Part shown: positions 26,686 to 36,536 of the stretch, piece by piece | How the letters are laid out: each line of letters opens with the position of its first letter | How positions within the stretch are numbered: position 1 is the first letter of the stretch | Assembly: GCF_021922925.1 (NCBI RefSeq) | Contig: NZ_CP040786.1 | Location: 620,001-684,000, forward strand | Reading direction: 5' to 3' | Source: Clavibacter phaseoli | GTDB taxonomy: Bacteria; Actinomycetota; Actinomycetes; Actinomycetales; Microbacteriaceae | DNA: 64,000 bases | Position numbers and translations under genes: made by a program | The notes under the pieces: generated by a model | Told to the model about the DNA's origin: nothing | Seen by the model: the letters and a program-made list of their open reading frames with translations, nothing else | The model's database searches: none

Positions 26686-29541
26686 ATGGCTACGAGCACC
26701 AGGTCGACCAGCCGCGCCGGGAAGACCTCCTCGGGCGCGCCGCGCGCCACGCCCCCGCGCAAGGGGCGTGCCGCCGAGACGAAGCAGCAGACCGTCGCCT
26801 ACCCCGTCCAGGCGGAGCGCCGGGGGCCGCTCGTCGCCGCGTGGATGGGCCTCGCCCACGCCACCGGCGCATTGTTCCGCGCGCTCGGCCCGGAGAAGCT
26901 CGCGAAGGAGGAGCGTCGCGACGGCATCCCCTTCCTCCTCGTGGTGCTCGCGATCGCCGGCGTCGTCGTCGAGTGGTTCAACCCGCTCAACGACGTGGCC
27001 ATGGCCTTCGACGCGTACACGTTCGGCGGCCTCTTCGGCCGGGTGGCGTTCGCGCTGCCCATCGTCATGGTGCTGCTCGCGCTCTGGCTCTTCCGCCACC
27101 CCTCGTCGGTCAGCGACAACGGCCGCATCGGCGTGGGCGTGACGCTGTTCCTCGTCTCCATCGCCGCGCTCTGCCACCTGTTCAACGGCGCGCCGGATCC
27201 GCGCGACGGCATGCTCGCGCTGGCCCGCGCCGGCGGCGTCCTCGGCTGGGTGCTCGCGGCCCCGCTCGCGCTCCTCATCACGCCCGTCGGCGCGGGGATC
27301 GTGGCGGGGATCCTGCTCCTGCTCTCCCTCTTCATCATCACCCGCACGCCGCCGAACCGCGTCGGCATGCGCCTGCGCGAGCTGTACTCCTACCTCTTCG
27401 GCGCGCCGCCCGTCGACGAGGAGCAGCGTGCCGCCGAGCGCGCCGCCCGGAAGGCGCAGGCCACCGAGCAGGTGGAGCTCGAGGGGCTGGACGACGACGG
27501 CCCGGTCGACACCGACAGCCTCCCGTGGTGGCGCCGCAACCGCAGCCAGCGCGAGGACGCCCCCGCGTTCGACAGCCCGGTCCTCGCGCCGCACGCCGGC
27601 TCCGACGCCCGGGACGACCGCGACGACACGACCGGCCGCGCCGCCGCCGAGGCGCCCACGACCGTCATCGACCGCACGGTGGATCCCGACGCGACCCGCC
27701 CCGAGCCCGGCGCCTTCGCGGGCGACGAGGCCGCGACCCGCCGCATCGACCTCGACCCGCCCGTCGACGCCACGGCCACCGCGATCCTGCCCTCGGTCCC
27801 CGTGCACCCCACCGGCATCCGCGACGACGACGAGCCCGCGGTCCTCCCCGGCTTCGAGGACGACGGCTCCGACGCGGCGGTCGTCTCCGGGGAGTCGGAC
27901 GCCCCGCAGGCGCCGTACCGCCTGCCGGCGGCGAGCACCCTCTCGCCCGGCACGCCCGCCAAGTCGCGCTCGTCCGTCAACGACGAGGTGGTGCGCGCGC
28001 TCACCGAGGTGCTCACCAACTTCCAGGTCGACGCCACGGTCACCGGCTTCTCGCGCGGCCCGACGGTCACGCGCTACGAGCTGGAGCTCGCGCCCGGCGT
28101 CAAGGTGGAGCGCGTCACGGCGCTCGCGAAGAACATCAGCTACGCGGTCGCCTCCAACGAGGTCCGCATCCTCTCGCCCATCCCCGGCCGCAGCGCCATC
28201 GGCGTGGAGATCCCGAACACCGACCGCGAGATCGTCTCCCTCGGCGACGTGCTCCGCTCGTCGGCCGCGACCAACAGCGCCCACCCGATGACCATCGGCG
28301 TGGGCAAGGACGTCGAGGGCGGCTACGTCATCGCCAACCTCGCGAAGATGCCCCACCTCCTGGTCGCGGGATCCACGGGCTCCGGCAAGTCGAGCTTCGT
28401 CAACTCCATGATCACGTCGCTCCTCATGCGCGCGAAGCCGAGCGACGTCCGCATGGTGCTCATCGACCCGAAGCGCGTCGAGCTCACCATCTACGCGGGC
28501 GTCCCGCACCTCATCACGCCGATCATCACCAACCCGAAGAAGGCGGCCGAGGCGCTGCAGTGGGTGGTGAAGGAGATGGACATGAGGTACGACGACCTCG
28601 CCAGCTTCGGCTTCCGCCACATCGACGACTTCAACAAGGCCGTCACGAGCGGGTCCATCGTGCTCCCCGAGGGCAGCGAGCGGACGCTCCGCCCGTACCC
28701 CTACCTCCTCGTCGTAGTCGACGAGCTCGCCGACCTCATGATGGTCGCGCCGCGCGACGTCGAGGACTCGATCGTCCGCATCACGCAGCTGGCGCGCGCC
28801 GCCGGCATCCACCTGGTCCTCGCGACGCAGCGTCCGTCGGTCGACGTCGTCACCGGCCTCATCAAGGCCAACGTGCCGTCGCGCCTCGCGTTCGCGGTGT
28901 CGAGCATGACCGACTCCCGCGTGATCCTCGACCAGCCCGGCGCCGACAAGCTCATCGGCCAGGGCGACGGCCTCTTCCTCCCCATGGGCGCGAACAAGGC
29001 CGTCCGCGTGCAGGGCGCGTGGGTGCAGGAGGCCGAGATCGCGAAGGTCGTCGAGCACGTGACGCGCCAGGCGCGTCCCGACTACCGGCAGGACGTCGCG
29101 GTGGCCGCCGAGAAGAAGGAGATCGACGCGGACATCGGCGACGACCTCGAGGTGCTGCTCGCGGCCGCGGAGCTCGTCGTCAGCACGCAGTTCGGATCCA
29201 CGTCGATGCTCCAGCGGAAGCTGCGCGTCGGCTTCGCCAAGGCCGGCCGGCTCATGGACCTGCTCGAGGCGCGCGAGATCGTGGGCCCCTCCGAAGGGTC
29301 CAAGGCCCGCGACGTGCTCGTCTCCGCCGAGCAGCTCCCCGGCGTGCTCGCGACGCTGCGCGGGGAGACGCCGGCCGCGGCGCCCGCGGCCGCCGCGCCT
29401 GCTGCTGCCGCTCCGGCCGCCGCCGAGCCGGACGACGGGAACCGCTACCCGTCGGATCCGCTGCACAAGGACCTGGACGCGTACGAGCAGGTGGAGGCCG
29501 AGGGCGACGACGACGCCTGGGGCCTCACGGGGAGGGACTGA
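26686..29541 (+). CDS. ftsK: DNA translocase FtsK/SpoIIIE
   Basis: 951 residues. FtsK pumps chromosomal DNA through the closing septum. An N-terminal Lys/Arg-rich tail is followed by about four membrane helices (roughly residues 80-230) and a long acidic Pro/Asp/Thr linker (250-430). The motor then carries Walker [15 protein letters not shown] near 565 and Walker [17 protein letters not shown]. The C-terminal gamma domain (about 820-900) with [20 protein letters not shown] recognises oriented DNA repeats. The extreme C-terminus is an Ala/Pro tail. It is followed by pgsA after 2 nt. Confidence 0.95.
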   Translation: MATSTRSTSRAGKTSSGAPRATPPRKGRAAETKQQTVAYPVQAERRGPLVAAWMGLAHATGALFRALGPEKLAKEERRDGIPFLLVVLAIAGVVVEWFNPLNDVAMAFDAYTFGGLFGRVAFALPIVMVLLALWLFRHPSSVSDNGRIGVGVTLFLVSIAALCHLFNGAPDPRDGMLALARAGGVLGWVLAAPLALLITPVGAGIVAGILLLLSLFIITRTPPNRVGMRLRELYSYLFGAPPVDEEQRAAERAARKAQATEQVELEGLDDDGPVDTDSLPWWRRNRSQREDAPAFDSPVLAPHAGSDARDDRDDTTGRAAAEAPTTVIDRTVDPDATRPEPGAFAGDEAATRRIDLDPPVDATATAILPSVPVHPTGIRDDDEPAVLPGFEDDGSDAAVVSGESDAPQAPYRLPAASTLSPGTPAKSRSSVNDEVVRALTEVLTNFQVDATVTGFSRGPTVTRYELELAPGVKVERVTALAKNISYAVASNEVRILSPIPGRSAIGVEIPNTDREIVSLGDVLRSSAATNSAHPMTIGVGKDVEGGYVIANLAKMPHLLVAGSTGSGKSSFVNSMITSLLMRAKPSDVRMVLIDPKRVELTIYAGVPHLITPIITNPKKAAEALQWVVKEMDMRYDDLASFGFRHIDDFNKAVTSGSIVLPEGSERTLRPYPYLLVVVDELADLMMVAPRDVEDSIVRITQLARAAGIHLVLATQRPSVDVVTGLIKANVPSRLAFAVSSMTDSRVILDQPGADKLIGQGDGLFLPMGANKAVRVQGAWVQEAEIAKVVEHVTRQARPDYRQDVAVAAEKKEIDADIGDDLEVLLAAAELVVSTQFGSTSMLQRKLRVGFAKAGRLMDLLEAREIVGPSEGSKARDVLVSAEQLPGVLATLRGETPAAAPAAAAPAAAAPAAAEPDDGNRYPSDPLHKDLDAYEQVEAEGDDDAWGLTGRD

Positions 29542-29543
29542 CC

Positions 29544-30173
29544 GTGGCCGAGCGGAGCGCATCGGGCGCGACTGGCACCGGGGCGGCGCGCGTCTGGCGC
29601 GCGGGCGACTCCCCGGCGAGCCCCTGGAACGTCGCCAACGTCCTGACGATCGTGCGGATCCTGCTCGCCCCCGTCTTCGTCGTCCTGCTCGTGGCGGACG
29701 ACGGCGCCGACGGCCCGCTCCGCTACGCGGCCGCGGCGCTCTTCGTCCTCGCGATCGCGACCGACGGGGTCGACGGGCACATCGCCCGCAGTCGCAACCT
29801 CGTGACCGACCTCGGCAAGCTCCTCGACCCCATCGCCGACAAGGTGCTCACCGGCGCCGCGCTCGTCATGCTGTCGGTGCTCGGCGAGCTGCCGTGGTGG
29901 GTGACGATCGTGATCCTCGTGCGCGAGCTCGGCATCACGGCCTACCGGTTCGCCGTGCTCCGCGACCGCGTCGTCGCGGCCTCCCGCGGGGGCAAGCTGA
30001 AGACCGTGGCGCAGGCGGTCGCCATCAGCGTGGCGCTGCTCCCGCTGTGGGACGTGGTGGGCGACGGCATGCACGTCGTGAACACGGTCCTCATGTCGAT
30101 CGCGTTCGTCCTCACCGTGCTCTCCGGCCTCGACTACATGCGCCAGGCGCTGCGGGCGGGGCGCGCCTCGTGA
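29544..30173 (+). CDS. pgsA: CDP-diacylglycerol--glycerol-3-phosphate 3-phosphatidyltransferase
   Basis: 209 residues. The enzyme makes phosphatidylglycerophosphate, the first committed step to phosphatidylglycerol and cardiolipin. The CDP-alcohol phosphotransferase motif DGx2ARx8Gx3Dx3D reads DGHIARSRNLVTDLGKLLDP plus IAD near residues 76-99. About five membrane helices surround it. GTG 29544 lies 2 nt after the ftsK stop with GGAGGGA overlapping the end of ftsK. pgsA-cinA-clgR is the same order as in mycobacteria. Confidence 0.93.
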   Translation: MAERSASGATGTGAARVWRAGDSPASPWNVANVLTIVRILLAPVFVVLLVADDGADGPLRYAAAALFVLAIATDGVDGHIARSRNLVTDLGKLLDPIADKVLTGAALVMLSVLGELPWWVTIVILVRELGITAYRFAVLRDRVVAASRGGKLKTVAQAVAISVALLPLWDVVGDGMHVVNTVLMSIAFVLTVLSGLDYMRQALRAGRAS

Positions 30174-30691
30174 GCCCCGACCACGAGGTCACCGACGAGC
30201 GGCTCGCCGAGCGCGTCATCGCCGCCCTCGTGGTGAGCGGCCGACGCATCGCCGTCGCGGAGTCCCTGACGGGCGGCCTGCTCACCGCGGCCCTCGTCGG
30301 CGTGCCCGGCGCCTCGCGGGCGCTCCTCGGCGGCATCGTCTCCTACGACACGGCCCTCAAGCGCACGATCCTCGGGGTCGAGTCCTCGATCCTGGCGGTC
30401 CACGGCGCCGTCCACCCCGACGTCGCCCGGCAGATGGCGCGCGGCGTGCGCCAGGCGTGCGCGATCGACGGGCGCCCCGCGGACGTCGGCGTCTCCACGA
30501 CGGGAGCCGCGGGTCCGGACCCGCAGGACGGGCAGCGACCCGGCACGGCCTTCGTCGGCCTGTCCATCGACGGCGACTCGCGCGCCATCGCGCTGCACCT
30601 CGACGGGGACCGCCAGGCGGTCCGCGCGGGCGTCGTCCACGCGGCGCTCGCGGCCCTCGTCGAGGCGCTCGAGCCCGCCGGGAACATCTGA
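30170..30691 (+). CDS. CinA C-terminal-domain nicotinamide-nucleotide amidohydrolase
   Basis: 173 residues, the stand-alone C-terminal CinA/PncC domain. It deamidates nicotinamide mononucleotide to recycle NAD breakdown products. AESLTGGLLTAALVGVPGAS holds the catalytic Ser/Thr region, and VSTTGAAGP and PGTAFVGL match the family. GTG 30170 overlaps the pgsA stop (GTGA). The N-terminal MocF/COG1058 domain of full-length CinA is absent, as in many bacteria. Confidence 0.9.
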   Translation: MSPDHEVTDERLAERVIAALVVSGRRIAVAESLTGGLLTAALVGVPGASRALLGGIVSYDTALKRTILGVESSILAVHGAVHPDVARQMARGVRQACAIDGRPADVGVSTTGAAGPDPQDGQRPGTAFVGLSIDGDSRAIALHLDGDRQAVRAGVVHAALAALVEALEPAGNI

Positions 30692-30701
30692 TGCGGCTCC
30701 C

Positions 30702-30732
30702 GCGTTGTCGTAATCACGTTCACAAGCAACGC
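30702..30732. promoter_or_regulatory. Inverted repeat upstream of clgR, possible operator
   Basis: GCGTTG (30702-30707) and CAACGC (30727-30732) are a perfect 6-bp inverted repeat separated by 19 nt, about 100 bp before clgR and just upstream of a TAGCCT (-10-like, 30747-30752). ClgR activates its own gene in related bacteria, so this could be its site, but it does not match the published ClgR consensus closely. Confidence 0.35.
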
Positions 30733-30830
30733 CCAGTGCCCCTGCTTAGCCTGAGTCCTCGGCCAGATGCTCACCCATCAGCCCCGGACCTCCGGTTCGA
30801 TCAGGCACCAGGCGCAACGAGGAGGCTCCC

Positions 30831-31139
30831 GTGGTTCTAGTCCGTCAGGAGATCGGCGACGTCCTTCGGGACTTCCGCCTGCAGAAGGGGCGCACGCTCC
30901 GCCAGGTCGCCAGCAAGGCCAGCGTCGCGCTCGGCTACCTCAGCGAGGTCGAGCGGGGCCAGAAGGAGGCGTCGAGCGAGATCCTCGCGTCCGTCGCCGA
31001 CGCGCTCGACACCCCCATCTCCGTCATCATGCGCGAGGTCGGCGACCGCCTCGCCGTCATCGAGGGCCTCAACCCCATCCCCGACACCATCCCGGACGAC
31101 CTCGTCGCCGGATTCGACAGCGACCTCGTCGCGCGCTGA
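30831..31139 (+). CDS. clgR: ClgR-like helix-turn-helix transcriptional regulator
   Basis: 102 residues. An XRE-type helix-turn-helix (about 12-66) includes GRTLRQVASKASVALGYLSE and VERGQKEASSEILASVADAL, almost the same pattern as ClgR of mycobacteria and corynebacteria. ClgR activates clp protease and stress genes and is itself a Clp substrate. The C-terminus (DSDLVAR) is hydrophobic-ended, in line with degron control, which is inference. GTG 30831 has an AGGAGG ribosome site. The cinA-clgR order supports the name. Confidence 0.85.
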   Translation: MVLVRQEIGDVLRDFRLQKGRTLRQVASKASVALGYLSEVERGQKEASSEILASVADALDTPISVIMREVGDRLAVIEGLNPIPDTIPDDLVAGFDSDLVAR

Positions 31140-31156
31140 CCCTCCCCACGACCTCC

Positions 31157-31187
31157 CGCCCCGCCCGTCCTCGCGACGGGCGGGGCG
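31157..31187 (+). terminator. Terminator after clgR
   Basis: CGCCCCGCCCGTC and GACGGGCGGGGCG form a perfect 13-bp stem with a CTCGC loop, followed by mixed TCGTCGTCC. Confidence 0.8.
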
Positions 31188-31209
31188 TCGTCGTCCAGGC
31201 GGCAGCGGG

Positions 31210-31215
31210 TAGCGT
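31210..31215 (+). promoter_or_regulatory. -10 element for the leaderless DUF3046 gene
   Basis: TAGCGT is 7 nt from ATG 31223, with no ribosome site between. Confidence 0.55.
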
Positions 31216-31222
31216 GGTCGGC

Positions 31223-31447
31223 ATGCGATTGAGCGAGTTCCAGCGGGCCGTCTCCGACGAGTTCGGCGCCGGCTACGGGCCGGTGCTCGTCGCGGACCTC
31301 GTGCTCGGCGAGCTCGGCGGGCGCACGTCCGCGCAGGCGCTCAAGGACGGCACGCCCGCCCGCGACGTCTGGCTCGCCCTCTGCCGCGCCCAGGACGTGC
31401 CGCGCTCGCGCTGGAACGGCGCCGGGGTCCCCGAGCCGCGCGTCTGA
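31223..31447 (+). CDS. DUF3046 domain-containing protein
   Basis: 74 residues covering one DUF3046 domain: MRLSEFQRAVSDEFGAGYGP at the start, then DLVLGELGGRTSAQALKDGT and the conserved C-terminal WLALCRAQDVPRSRW. The function is unknown, but the gene sits directly before recA in many actinobacteria, as here. It is a separate leaderless unit, ending 54 nt before the recA LexA box. Confidence 0.85.
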   Translation: MRLSEFQRAVSDEFGAGYGPVLVADLVLGELGGRTSAQALKDGTPARDVWLALCRAQDVPRSRWNGAGVPEPRV

Positions 31448-31501
31448 CGCCCTCCGTCCCCCGACGCGCTCCGGATCCGCTGACGACACGCGGCGCGTCG
31501 T

Positions 31502-31517
31502 TCGAATATCCCTTCGA
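31502..31517. promoter_or_regulatory. Candidate LexA (SOS) box of recA
   Basis: TCGAATATCCCTTCGA fits TCGAACn4GTTCGA at 10 of 12 half-site positions and lies inside the perfect palindrome CGTTCGAA-n6-TTCGAACG (31499-31520). A TAGTCT -10 at 31525-31530 is 17 nt from a hexamer at 31502, so bound LexA would block the -35 region. The recA leader would be about 180 nt. Confidence 0.75.
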
Positions 31518-31714
31518 ACGCGCGTAGTCTCCCCACAGGAGCGATTCGAAGCGCGGACTGCACAGGTCCGGCCCCTCCGGCAGCGATGTCGGCGGCGCCG
31601 CATAACGTGCACCTCGCGGAGATCACCCGTCGCCTTGTCGGCACCGGACCCCGCGGCCAGCGGGAGCGGAGCGACAGCCTGCAGGCAACCCACCTTCGAC
31701 ACGAGGAGCACCCC

Positions 31715-32803
31715 ATGGCATCATCGGCAGACCGCGAGAAGTCCCTCGAGACCGCGCTCGCGCAGATCGACCGGCAGTTCGGCAAGGGCTCGGTCATGCG
31801 ACTGGGCAGCGACGAGCGCGCGCCCGTCGCCGTCATCCCCACCGGGTCCGTCGCGCTGGACGTGGCCCTCGGCATCGGCGGGCTCCCGCGTGGCCGCATC
31901 GTCGAGATCTACGGCCCGGAGTCCTCGGGAAAGACCACGCTGACGCTGCACGCCATCGCCAACGCGCAGCGCGCCGGCGGCATCGCGGCCTTCATCGACG
32001 CGGAGCACGCGCTCGACCCGGAGTACGCGAAGAAGCTCGGCGTCGACATCGACGCGCTCCTCGTCTCCCAGCCCGACACGGGCGAGCAGGCCCTCGAGAT
32101 CGCCGACATGCTCGTGCGCTCCGGATCCATCGACCTCGTCGTCATCGACTCCGTCGCCGCCCTCGTGCCGCGCGCGGAGATCGAGGGCGAGATGGGCGAC
32201 TCCCACGTGGGACTCCAGGCGCGCCTCATGTCGCAGGCGCTCCGCAAGCTCACCGGCGGGCTCAACCAGACGCAGACCACCATGATCTTCATCAACCAGC
32301 TGCGCGAGAAGATCGGCGTGTTCTTCGGCAGCCCGGAGACCACCGCGGGTGGCAAGGCGCTGAAGTTCTACGCGTCGGTCCGCCTCGACATCCGCCGCAT
32401 CGAGACGCTGAAGGACGGCACCGACGCGGTCGGCAACCGCACGCGCGTCAAGGTCGTCAAGAACAAGATGGCGCCGCCCTTCAAGCAGGCGGAGTTCGAC
32501 ATCCTCTACGGCACCGGCATCTCCCGCGAGGGCAGCCTCATCGACTTCGGCGTCGAGCACGAGATCGTCCGCAAGTCGGGCGCCTGGTACACCTACGACG
32601 GCGACCAGCTCGGCCAGGGCAAGGAGAACTCGCGCAAGCACCTCCTGAACAACCCGGAGATCGCCGCCGAGATCGAGCAGAAGATCAAGGTCAAGCTCGG
32701 CCTGGTGAAGGACCCGAACGCCGACGCGGCCGCTGCGGCCGAGGCCGCCCCGGCTCCCGTCGCCGCGGCGGCGCCCAAGGCGTCCGCACGCAAGAGCGCC
32801 TGA
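31715..32803 (+). CDS. recA: Recombinase RecA
   Basis: 362 residues. RecA forms filaments on single-stranded DNA, drives strand exchange and triggers LexA self-cleavage. Walker A is GPESSGKTT near residue 69, and the L2/signature region reads [14 protein letters not shown]. The C-terminus is an Ala/Pro-rich tail. ATG 31715 has GAGGAG 6 nt upstream; an in-frame start at 31586 is rejected because the extension is unrelated. The promoter carries a LexA box. A strong hairpin at 32821 separates it from recX. Confidence 0.98.
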   Translation: MASSADREKSLETALAQIDRQFGKGSVMRLGSDERAPVAVIPTGSVALDVALGIGGLPRGRIVEIYGPESSGKTTLTLHAIANAQRAGGIAAFIDAEHALDPEYAKKLGVDIDALLVSQPDTGEQALEIADMLVRSGSIDLVVIDSVAALVPRAEIEGEMGDSHVGLQARLMSQALRKLTGGLNQTQTTMIFINQLREKIGVFFGSPETTAGGKALKFYASVRLDIRRIETLKDGTDAVGNRTRVKVVKNKMAPPFKQAEFDILYGTGISREGSLIDFGVEHEIVRKSGAWYTYDGDQLGQGKENSRKHLLNNPEIAAEIEQKIKVKLGLVKDPNADAAAAAEAAPAPVAAAAPKASARKSA

Positions 32804-32820
32804 CCCGGCGCCCACTCGGC

Positions 32821-32844
32821 GGGGTGCGTCCCACGACGCACCCC
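32821..32844 (+). terminator. Terminator or attenuator between recA and recX
   Basis: GGGGTGCGTC and GACGCACCCC form a perfect 10-bp stem with a CCAC loop, then GCCCCCGC. A second 11-bp stem (CCCGTCGGCGG, 32864-32874, with 32892-32902) follows. Partial read-through would keep recX below recA. Confidence 0.7.
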
Positions 32845-32923
32845 GCCCCCGCACGACACCGGACCCGTCGGCGGGCCACGCAGCGCGTGATCCGCCGACG
32901 GGCCTCCTGAGGACGGAAGCACC

Positions 32924-33976
32924 ATGGTCAGATTCCCCTCCGAGGGCGAGCAGGGCACGGGCCCCGGGCCCGACGAGATCGCCCCCGTCGCCTCCCTCGC
33001 CGACCGGCGTTCGCGTCGTGCAGCGGCTCGTCCGCTCGTCGAGCCCCCGGCGCCCGTCGAGGAGCCGCCCGCGCGCCGGGTCGAGCCGACGCACCCCGCG
33101 CGAGGCCGGTCGGTCACGGAGGTGGACGGCATCGTCACGATCGGCGCGGCGGTGGACGAGTCGGAGGCGGGCCGTGCCCTCGCCGCGCAGGAGCGCATCG
33201 CGGAGGCGCGGCGCGTCCTCGCGGAGGCCGAGGCCCAGGCAGCGGCGCGAGCGTCCGGCGACGTGGTCGGCGCGTTCCCGGAGACGGCACCGGCCGAGGC
33301 CGACACCGCGGACGACTCGACCCCGGCCGCATGGCGCGCCGAGCAGGAGCGTGCCGAGCTCGCGCGCGCCAAGGCGGAGCAGGACGAGGCGTACCGGCAG
33401 GACATGATCCGCCTCGAGGAGGACCGCGTCGAGGACGAGCGCCGCGAGGCGGAGGCCGAGGAGGAGCGCGCCGCCGAGCGCACGCCCGAGCGCCAGCGGC
33501 GGCGGGCGGACAACGTCCTCGCCAACCGGCTGCGCGGTCGCGGGCTCTCCCTCGCCGAGGCCCGCGAGGTGCTCGACGGCGCGGAGATCGACCCGGACAT
33601 CGCGGAGGAGACGCTCGCCCGCTACGTGTCCCTGCAGTACATCGACGAGGCCGCGCTGGCGGAGCAGATCCTGCACACGCACCTGGATCGCAAGGGGCTC
33701 GGCCGTCGGTCGGTCGAGATGGAGATGCGCCGCCGCAAGCTCGACCCGCTCGTCATCGAGGAGGCCATGGCCGAGCAGCCGGACGACGAGCTCGCACGCG
33801 CCACCGAGGTCGCCATGAAGCGGGTGGGGCAGCTCTCGTCCTACGACGACGAGACGGCCGAGCGCCGTCTCACGTCCTTCCTCATGCGTCGCGGCTACGG
33901 GGGCGGCCTCGTGCGCGACGCGGCCAAGGCGGCGCTCGCCACCCGGCGCGGCTCGTCCCGCGTGCGCTTCCGCTGA
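32924..33976 (+). CDS. recX: Regulatory protein RecX with a long charged N-terminal extension
   Basis: 350 residues, about twice the usual RecX length. The last 160 residues are a normal Rec[59 protein letters not shown] and a final [13 protein letters not shown]. RecX caps or removes RecA filaments. The first 190 residues are Ala/Glu/Arg-rich, with a likely coiled coil at about 125-190 ([20 protein letters not shown]). ATG 32924 is 120 nt after recA with GGACGGAAG upstream. The extension could be shortened by internal starts, but the frame has the same codon bias throughout. Confidence 0.9.
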   Translation: MVRFPSEGEQGTGPGPDEIAPVASLADRRSRRAAARPLVEPPAPVEEPPARRVEPTHPARGRSVTEVDGIVTIGAAVDESEAGRALAAQERIAEARRVLAEAEAQAAARASGDVVGAFPETAPAEADTADDSTPAAWRAEQERAELARAKAEQDEAYRQDMIRLEEDRVEDERREAEAEEERAAERTPERQRRRADNVLANRLRGRGLSLAEAREVLDGAEIDPDIAEETLARYVSLQYIDEAALAEQILHTHLDRKGLGRRSVEMEMRRRKLDPLVIEEAMAEQPDDELARATEVAMKRVGQLSSYDDETAERRLTSFLMRRGYGGGLVRDAAKAALATRRGSSRVRFR

Positions 33977-34011
33977 GCGGACGGCCGGGTGGCGCGAGGC
34001 GTCCCCGCACG

Positions 34012-34017
34012 TAGGAT
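34012..34017 (+). promoter_or_regulatory. -10 element just before miaB
   Basis: TAGGAT ends 9 nt before ATG 34027, predicting a leader of only about 3 nt. Confidence 0.45.
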
Positions 34018-34026
34018 CGATTCATC

Positions 34027-35607
34027 ATGAGCACCGTCGCCGAGCACGTCCGCGTCGCCCCGCCCGCAGCCGACCGGCCCCGGACGTACGAGGTCCGCAC
34101 CTACGGCTGCCAGATGAACGTCCACGACTCGGAGCGGCTCACTGGCTCGCTCGAGGCCGCCGGGTACGTCTCGGCCGAGGGCGCCGAGGCGGACATCGTC
34201 GTCATCAACACGTGCGCGGTCCGCGAGAACGCGGACAACAAGCTCTACGGCAACCTCGGGCACCTCGCCGGGGTCAAGCGCCGGCACGAGGGCATGCAGA
34301 TCGCCGTCGGCGGGTGCCTCGCGCAGAAGGACCGCGCGACCGTCCTCGAGAGGGCGCCATGGGTCGACGTCGTCTTCGGCACGCACAACATGGGCGCGCT
34401 GCCGACGCTGCTCGAGCGCGCACGGCACAACGGCGAGGCGCAGCTCGAGATCCTCGAGAGCCTCGAGACCTTCCCGTCCACGCTGCCCACCAAGCGCGAC
34501 GAGATCGCGAGCGGATGGGTGTCCATCTCCGTCGGCTGCAACAACACCTGCACGTTCTGCATCGTGCCGGCCCTCCGCGGCAAGGAGAAGGACCGACGGC
34601 CGGGGGACATCCTCGCCGAGATCCAGGCCCTCGTCGACGACGGCGCGGTCGAGGTCACGCTGCTCGGCCAGAACGTCAACTCCTACGGCGTCGAGTTCGG
34701 CGACCGGCAGGCGTTCGGGAAGCTGCTGCGGGCCGCCGGCGCCATCGAGGGGCTGGAGCGCATCCGCTTCACGAGCCCCCACCCGGCCGCCTTCACGGAC
34801 GACGTCATCGACGCGATGGCCGAGACGCCGGCGGTCATGCCGCAGCTGCACATGCCGCTGCAGTCGGGATCCGACCGGATCCTCAAGGCCATGCGCCGCT
34901 CCTACCGGTCCGAGCGCTTCCTCGGGATCCTCGACCGGGTGCGCACGCGCATCCCCGACGCGGCCATCACGACCGACATCATCGTCGGGTTCCCCGGCGA
35001 GACGGAGGAGGACTTCCGAGAGACCCTCCGCGTCGTCGAGGCGGCCCGCTTCTCGTCCGCGTTCACGTTCCAGTACTCCATCCGCCCGGGGACTCCCGCC
35101 GCGACGATGGAGGAGCAGGTGCCCGCCGACGTCGTGAAGGAGCGGTACGGGCGCCTCACCGCGCTGCAGGAGCGCATCAGCCACGAAGAGAACCAGCGCG
35201 TGGTCGGCCGCACGGTCGAGGTGCTGGTGAGCGCGCACGAGGGCCGGAAGGACGGCGACACCCGCCGGGTCACCGGGCGTGCGCAGGACGGCCGCCTCGT
35301 CCACCTCGACGTCCCGGAGGGAAGCGGCGAGCCGCGCCCCGGCGACGCGGTCGAGGTCGAGATCACCCGCGCGGCGCCGTTCCACCTCATCGCGGACTCG
35401 GCGGACGGCGCTCCGCTGCGCATCCGCCGCACCCGCGCCGGCGACGCGTGGGAGCGCGCGCAGGCCGACTCCTGCGGCGTGCCGACGCCGCAGGCGGGCG
35501 CGGGATCAAGCGCCGGCGGGGCGCCGCGCGTCTCGCTCGGGCTGCCCTCGCTCCGCGTGCCCACGGCGGCCGGCGACGGATCCGCGCACCCGCGACACCG
35601 CGCGTGA
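34027..35607 (+). CDS. miaB: tRNA-2-methylthio-N6-dimethylallyladenosine synthase
   Basis: 526 residues. This radical-SAM enzyme adds a methylthio group to i6A37 of tRNAs reading UNN codons. The N-terminal cluster-binding region shows [23 protein letters not shown] and GGCLAQKD. The radical SAM CxxxCxxC reads CNNTCTFC near residue 175. The TRAM domain (about 390-455) follows. The C-terminus has an extra 45 residues of Ala/Gly/Ser-rich sequence. miaA begins within its stop codon, so the two enzymes acting on the same base are coupled. Confidence 0.95.
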   Translation: MSTVAEHVRVAPPAADRPRTYEVRTYGCQMNVHDSERLTGSLEAAGYVSAEGAEADIVVINTCAVRENADNKLYGNLGHLAGVKRRHEGMQIAVGGCLAQKDRATVLERAPWVDVVFGTHNMGALPTLLERARHNGEAQLEILESLETFPSTLPTKRDEIASGWVSISVGCNNTCTFCIVPALRGKEKDRRPGDILAEIQALVDDGAVEVTLLGQNVNSYGVEFGDRQAFGKLLRAAGAIEGLERIRFTSPHPAAFTDDVIDAMAETPAVMPQLHMPLQSGSDRILKAMRRSYRSERFLGILDRVRTRIPDAAITTDIIVGFPGETEEDFRETLRVVEAARFSSAFTFQYSIRPGTPAATMEEQVPADVVKERYGRLTALQERISHEENQRVVGRTVEVLVSAHEGRKDGDTRRVTGRAQDGRLVHLDVPEGSGEPRPGDAVEVEITRAAPFHLIADSADGAPLRIRRTRAGDAWERAQADSCGVPTPQAGAGSSAGGAPRVSLGLPSLRVPTAAGDGSAHPRHRA

Positions 35608-36527
35608 CCCCGATCGTCGCGGTCGTCGGCGCCACCGGCACCGGCAAGTCCGCCCTGTCCCTCGACATCGCGGACCGGCTGCGGTCCGAGGGCCGCGCGG
35701 CGGAGATCGTCAACGCGGACGCCATGCAGCTCTACCGGGGCATGGACATCGGCACGGCGAAGCTGCCCGAGGCCGAGCGGCGCGGCGTGCCGCACCACAT
35801 GCTCGACGTCCTCGACGTGACCGCGGAGGCGACCGTCGCCGCCTACCAGGAGGAGGCGCGCGGGGTGATCAGCGGGATCCTCGAGCGCGGGGCGGTCCCG
35901 GTCCTCGTCGGCGGATCCGGCCTCTACGTCTCGTCGGTGCTCTTCGACTACGACTTCCCCGGGACCGATCCCGAGATCCGGCAGCGCCTCGAGCAGGAGC
36001 TCGCGGCGACCGGCCCGGGCATGCTGCACCGGCGCCTCCGCGACCTCGATCCGGTCGCGGCCGAGCGGATCGGCGCGCAGAACGGGAGGCGCCTCGTGCG
36101 GGCGCTGGAGGTCGTCGAGATGGCGGGCCCGCAGCCGGAGCGCGCGTCCGCCGAGCCGCAGCCGTGGCATCCCGCGCGGATCCTGGCGCTCACGCTGCCG
36201 CGCGAGGAGCTCGTGCCGCGGCTCGACGCCCGCGTGTCCGGCATGTGGGAGGACGGGCTCGTGGACGAGGTCGCGGGGCTGTTGCCCGCCGGGCTCGCCG
36301 ACGGCGTCACCGCCTCCCGTGCCATCGGCTACGCGCAGGCGGCCAGGCAGCTCGCGGGGGAGCTGACCGAGGAGCAGGCGGTGGAGGAGACCCGCGCGCT
36401 CACCCGACGGTACGCGCGACGCCAGGTCTCGTGGTTCGGCCGCTACGCGGACGCCGTCCGGCTCGACGCCCGCGACGACCGCCTGCTCGAGCACGCGCTC
36501 GACGCTCTTCCGGCGACGCGCCCGTAG
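35604..36527 (+). CDS. miaA: tRNA dimethylallyltransferase
   Basis: 307 residues. MiaA transfers dimethylallyl to A37, giving the substrate of MiaB. The P-loop is [12 protein letters not shown] near residue 8, with [20 protein letters not shown] and [11 protein letters not shown] following, and the tRNA-contact [14 protein letters not shown] near the end. GTG 35604 overlaps the miaB stop (GTGA). The TAG stop (36525-36527) doubles as the first bases of the TAGGCT -10 of dapF. Confidence 0.96.
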   Translation: MTPIVAVVGATGTGKSALSLDIADRLRSEGRAAEIVNADAMQLYRGMDIGTAKLPEAERRGVPHHMLDVLDVTAEATVAAYQEEARGVISGILERGAVPVLVGGSGLYVSSVLFDYDFPGTDPEIRQRLEQELAATGPGMLHRRLRDLDPVAAERIGAQNGRRLVRALEVVEMAGPQPERASAEPQPWHPARILALTLPREELVPRLDARVSGMWEDGLVDEVAGLLPAGLADGVTASRAIGYAQAARQLAGELTEEQAVEETRALTRRYARRQVSWFGRYADAVRLDARDDRLLEHALDALPATRP

Positions 36528-36530
36528 GCT
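36525..36530 (+). promoter_or_regulatory. -10 element of dapF overlapping the miaA stop codon
   Basis: TAGGCT begins with the miaA stop codon and ends 6 nt before ATG 36537, so dapF probably starts a leaderless transcript. Confidence 0.55.
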
Positions 36531-36536
36531 GGCGGG

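Noticed and set aside
26191-29562. Very long reverse-strand open frame (1123 codons) opposite ftsK
   Set aside because: It mirrors the codon periodicity of ftsK, has an Arg/Asp/Gly/Leu-biased composition without domains, and is a normal by-product of very high GC.
32861-32905. Second hairpin in the recX leader as a separate small RNA
   Set aside because: It has a 17-nt loop, no own promoter and lies within the expected recA-recX transcript.
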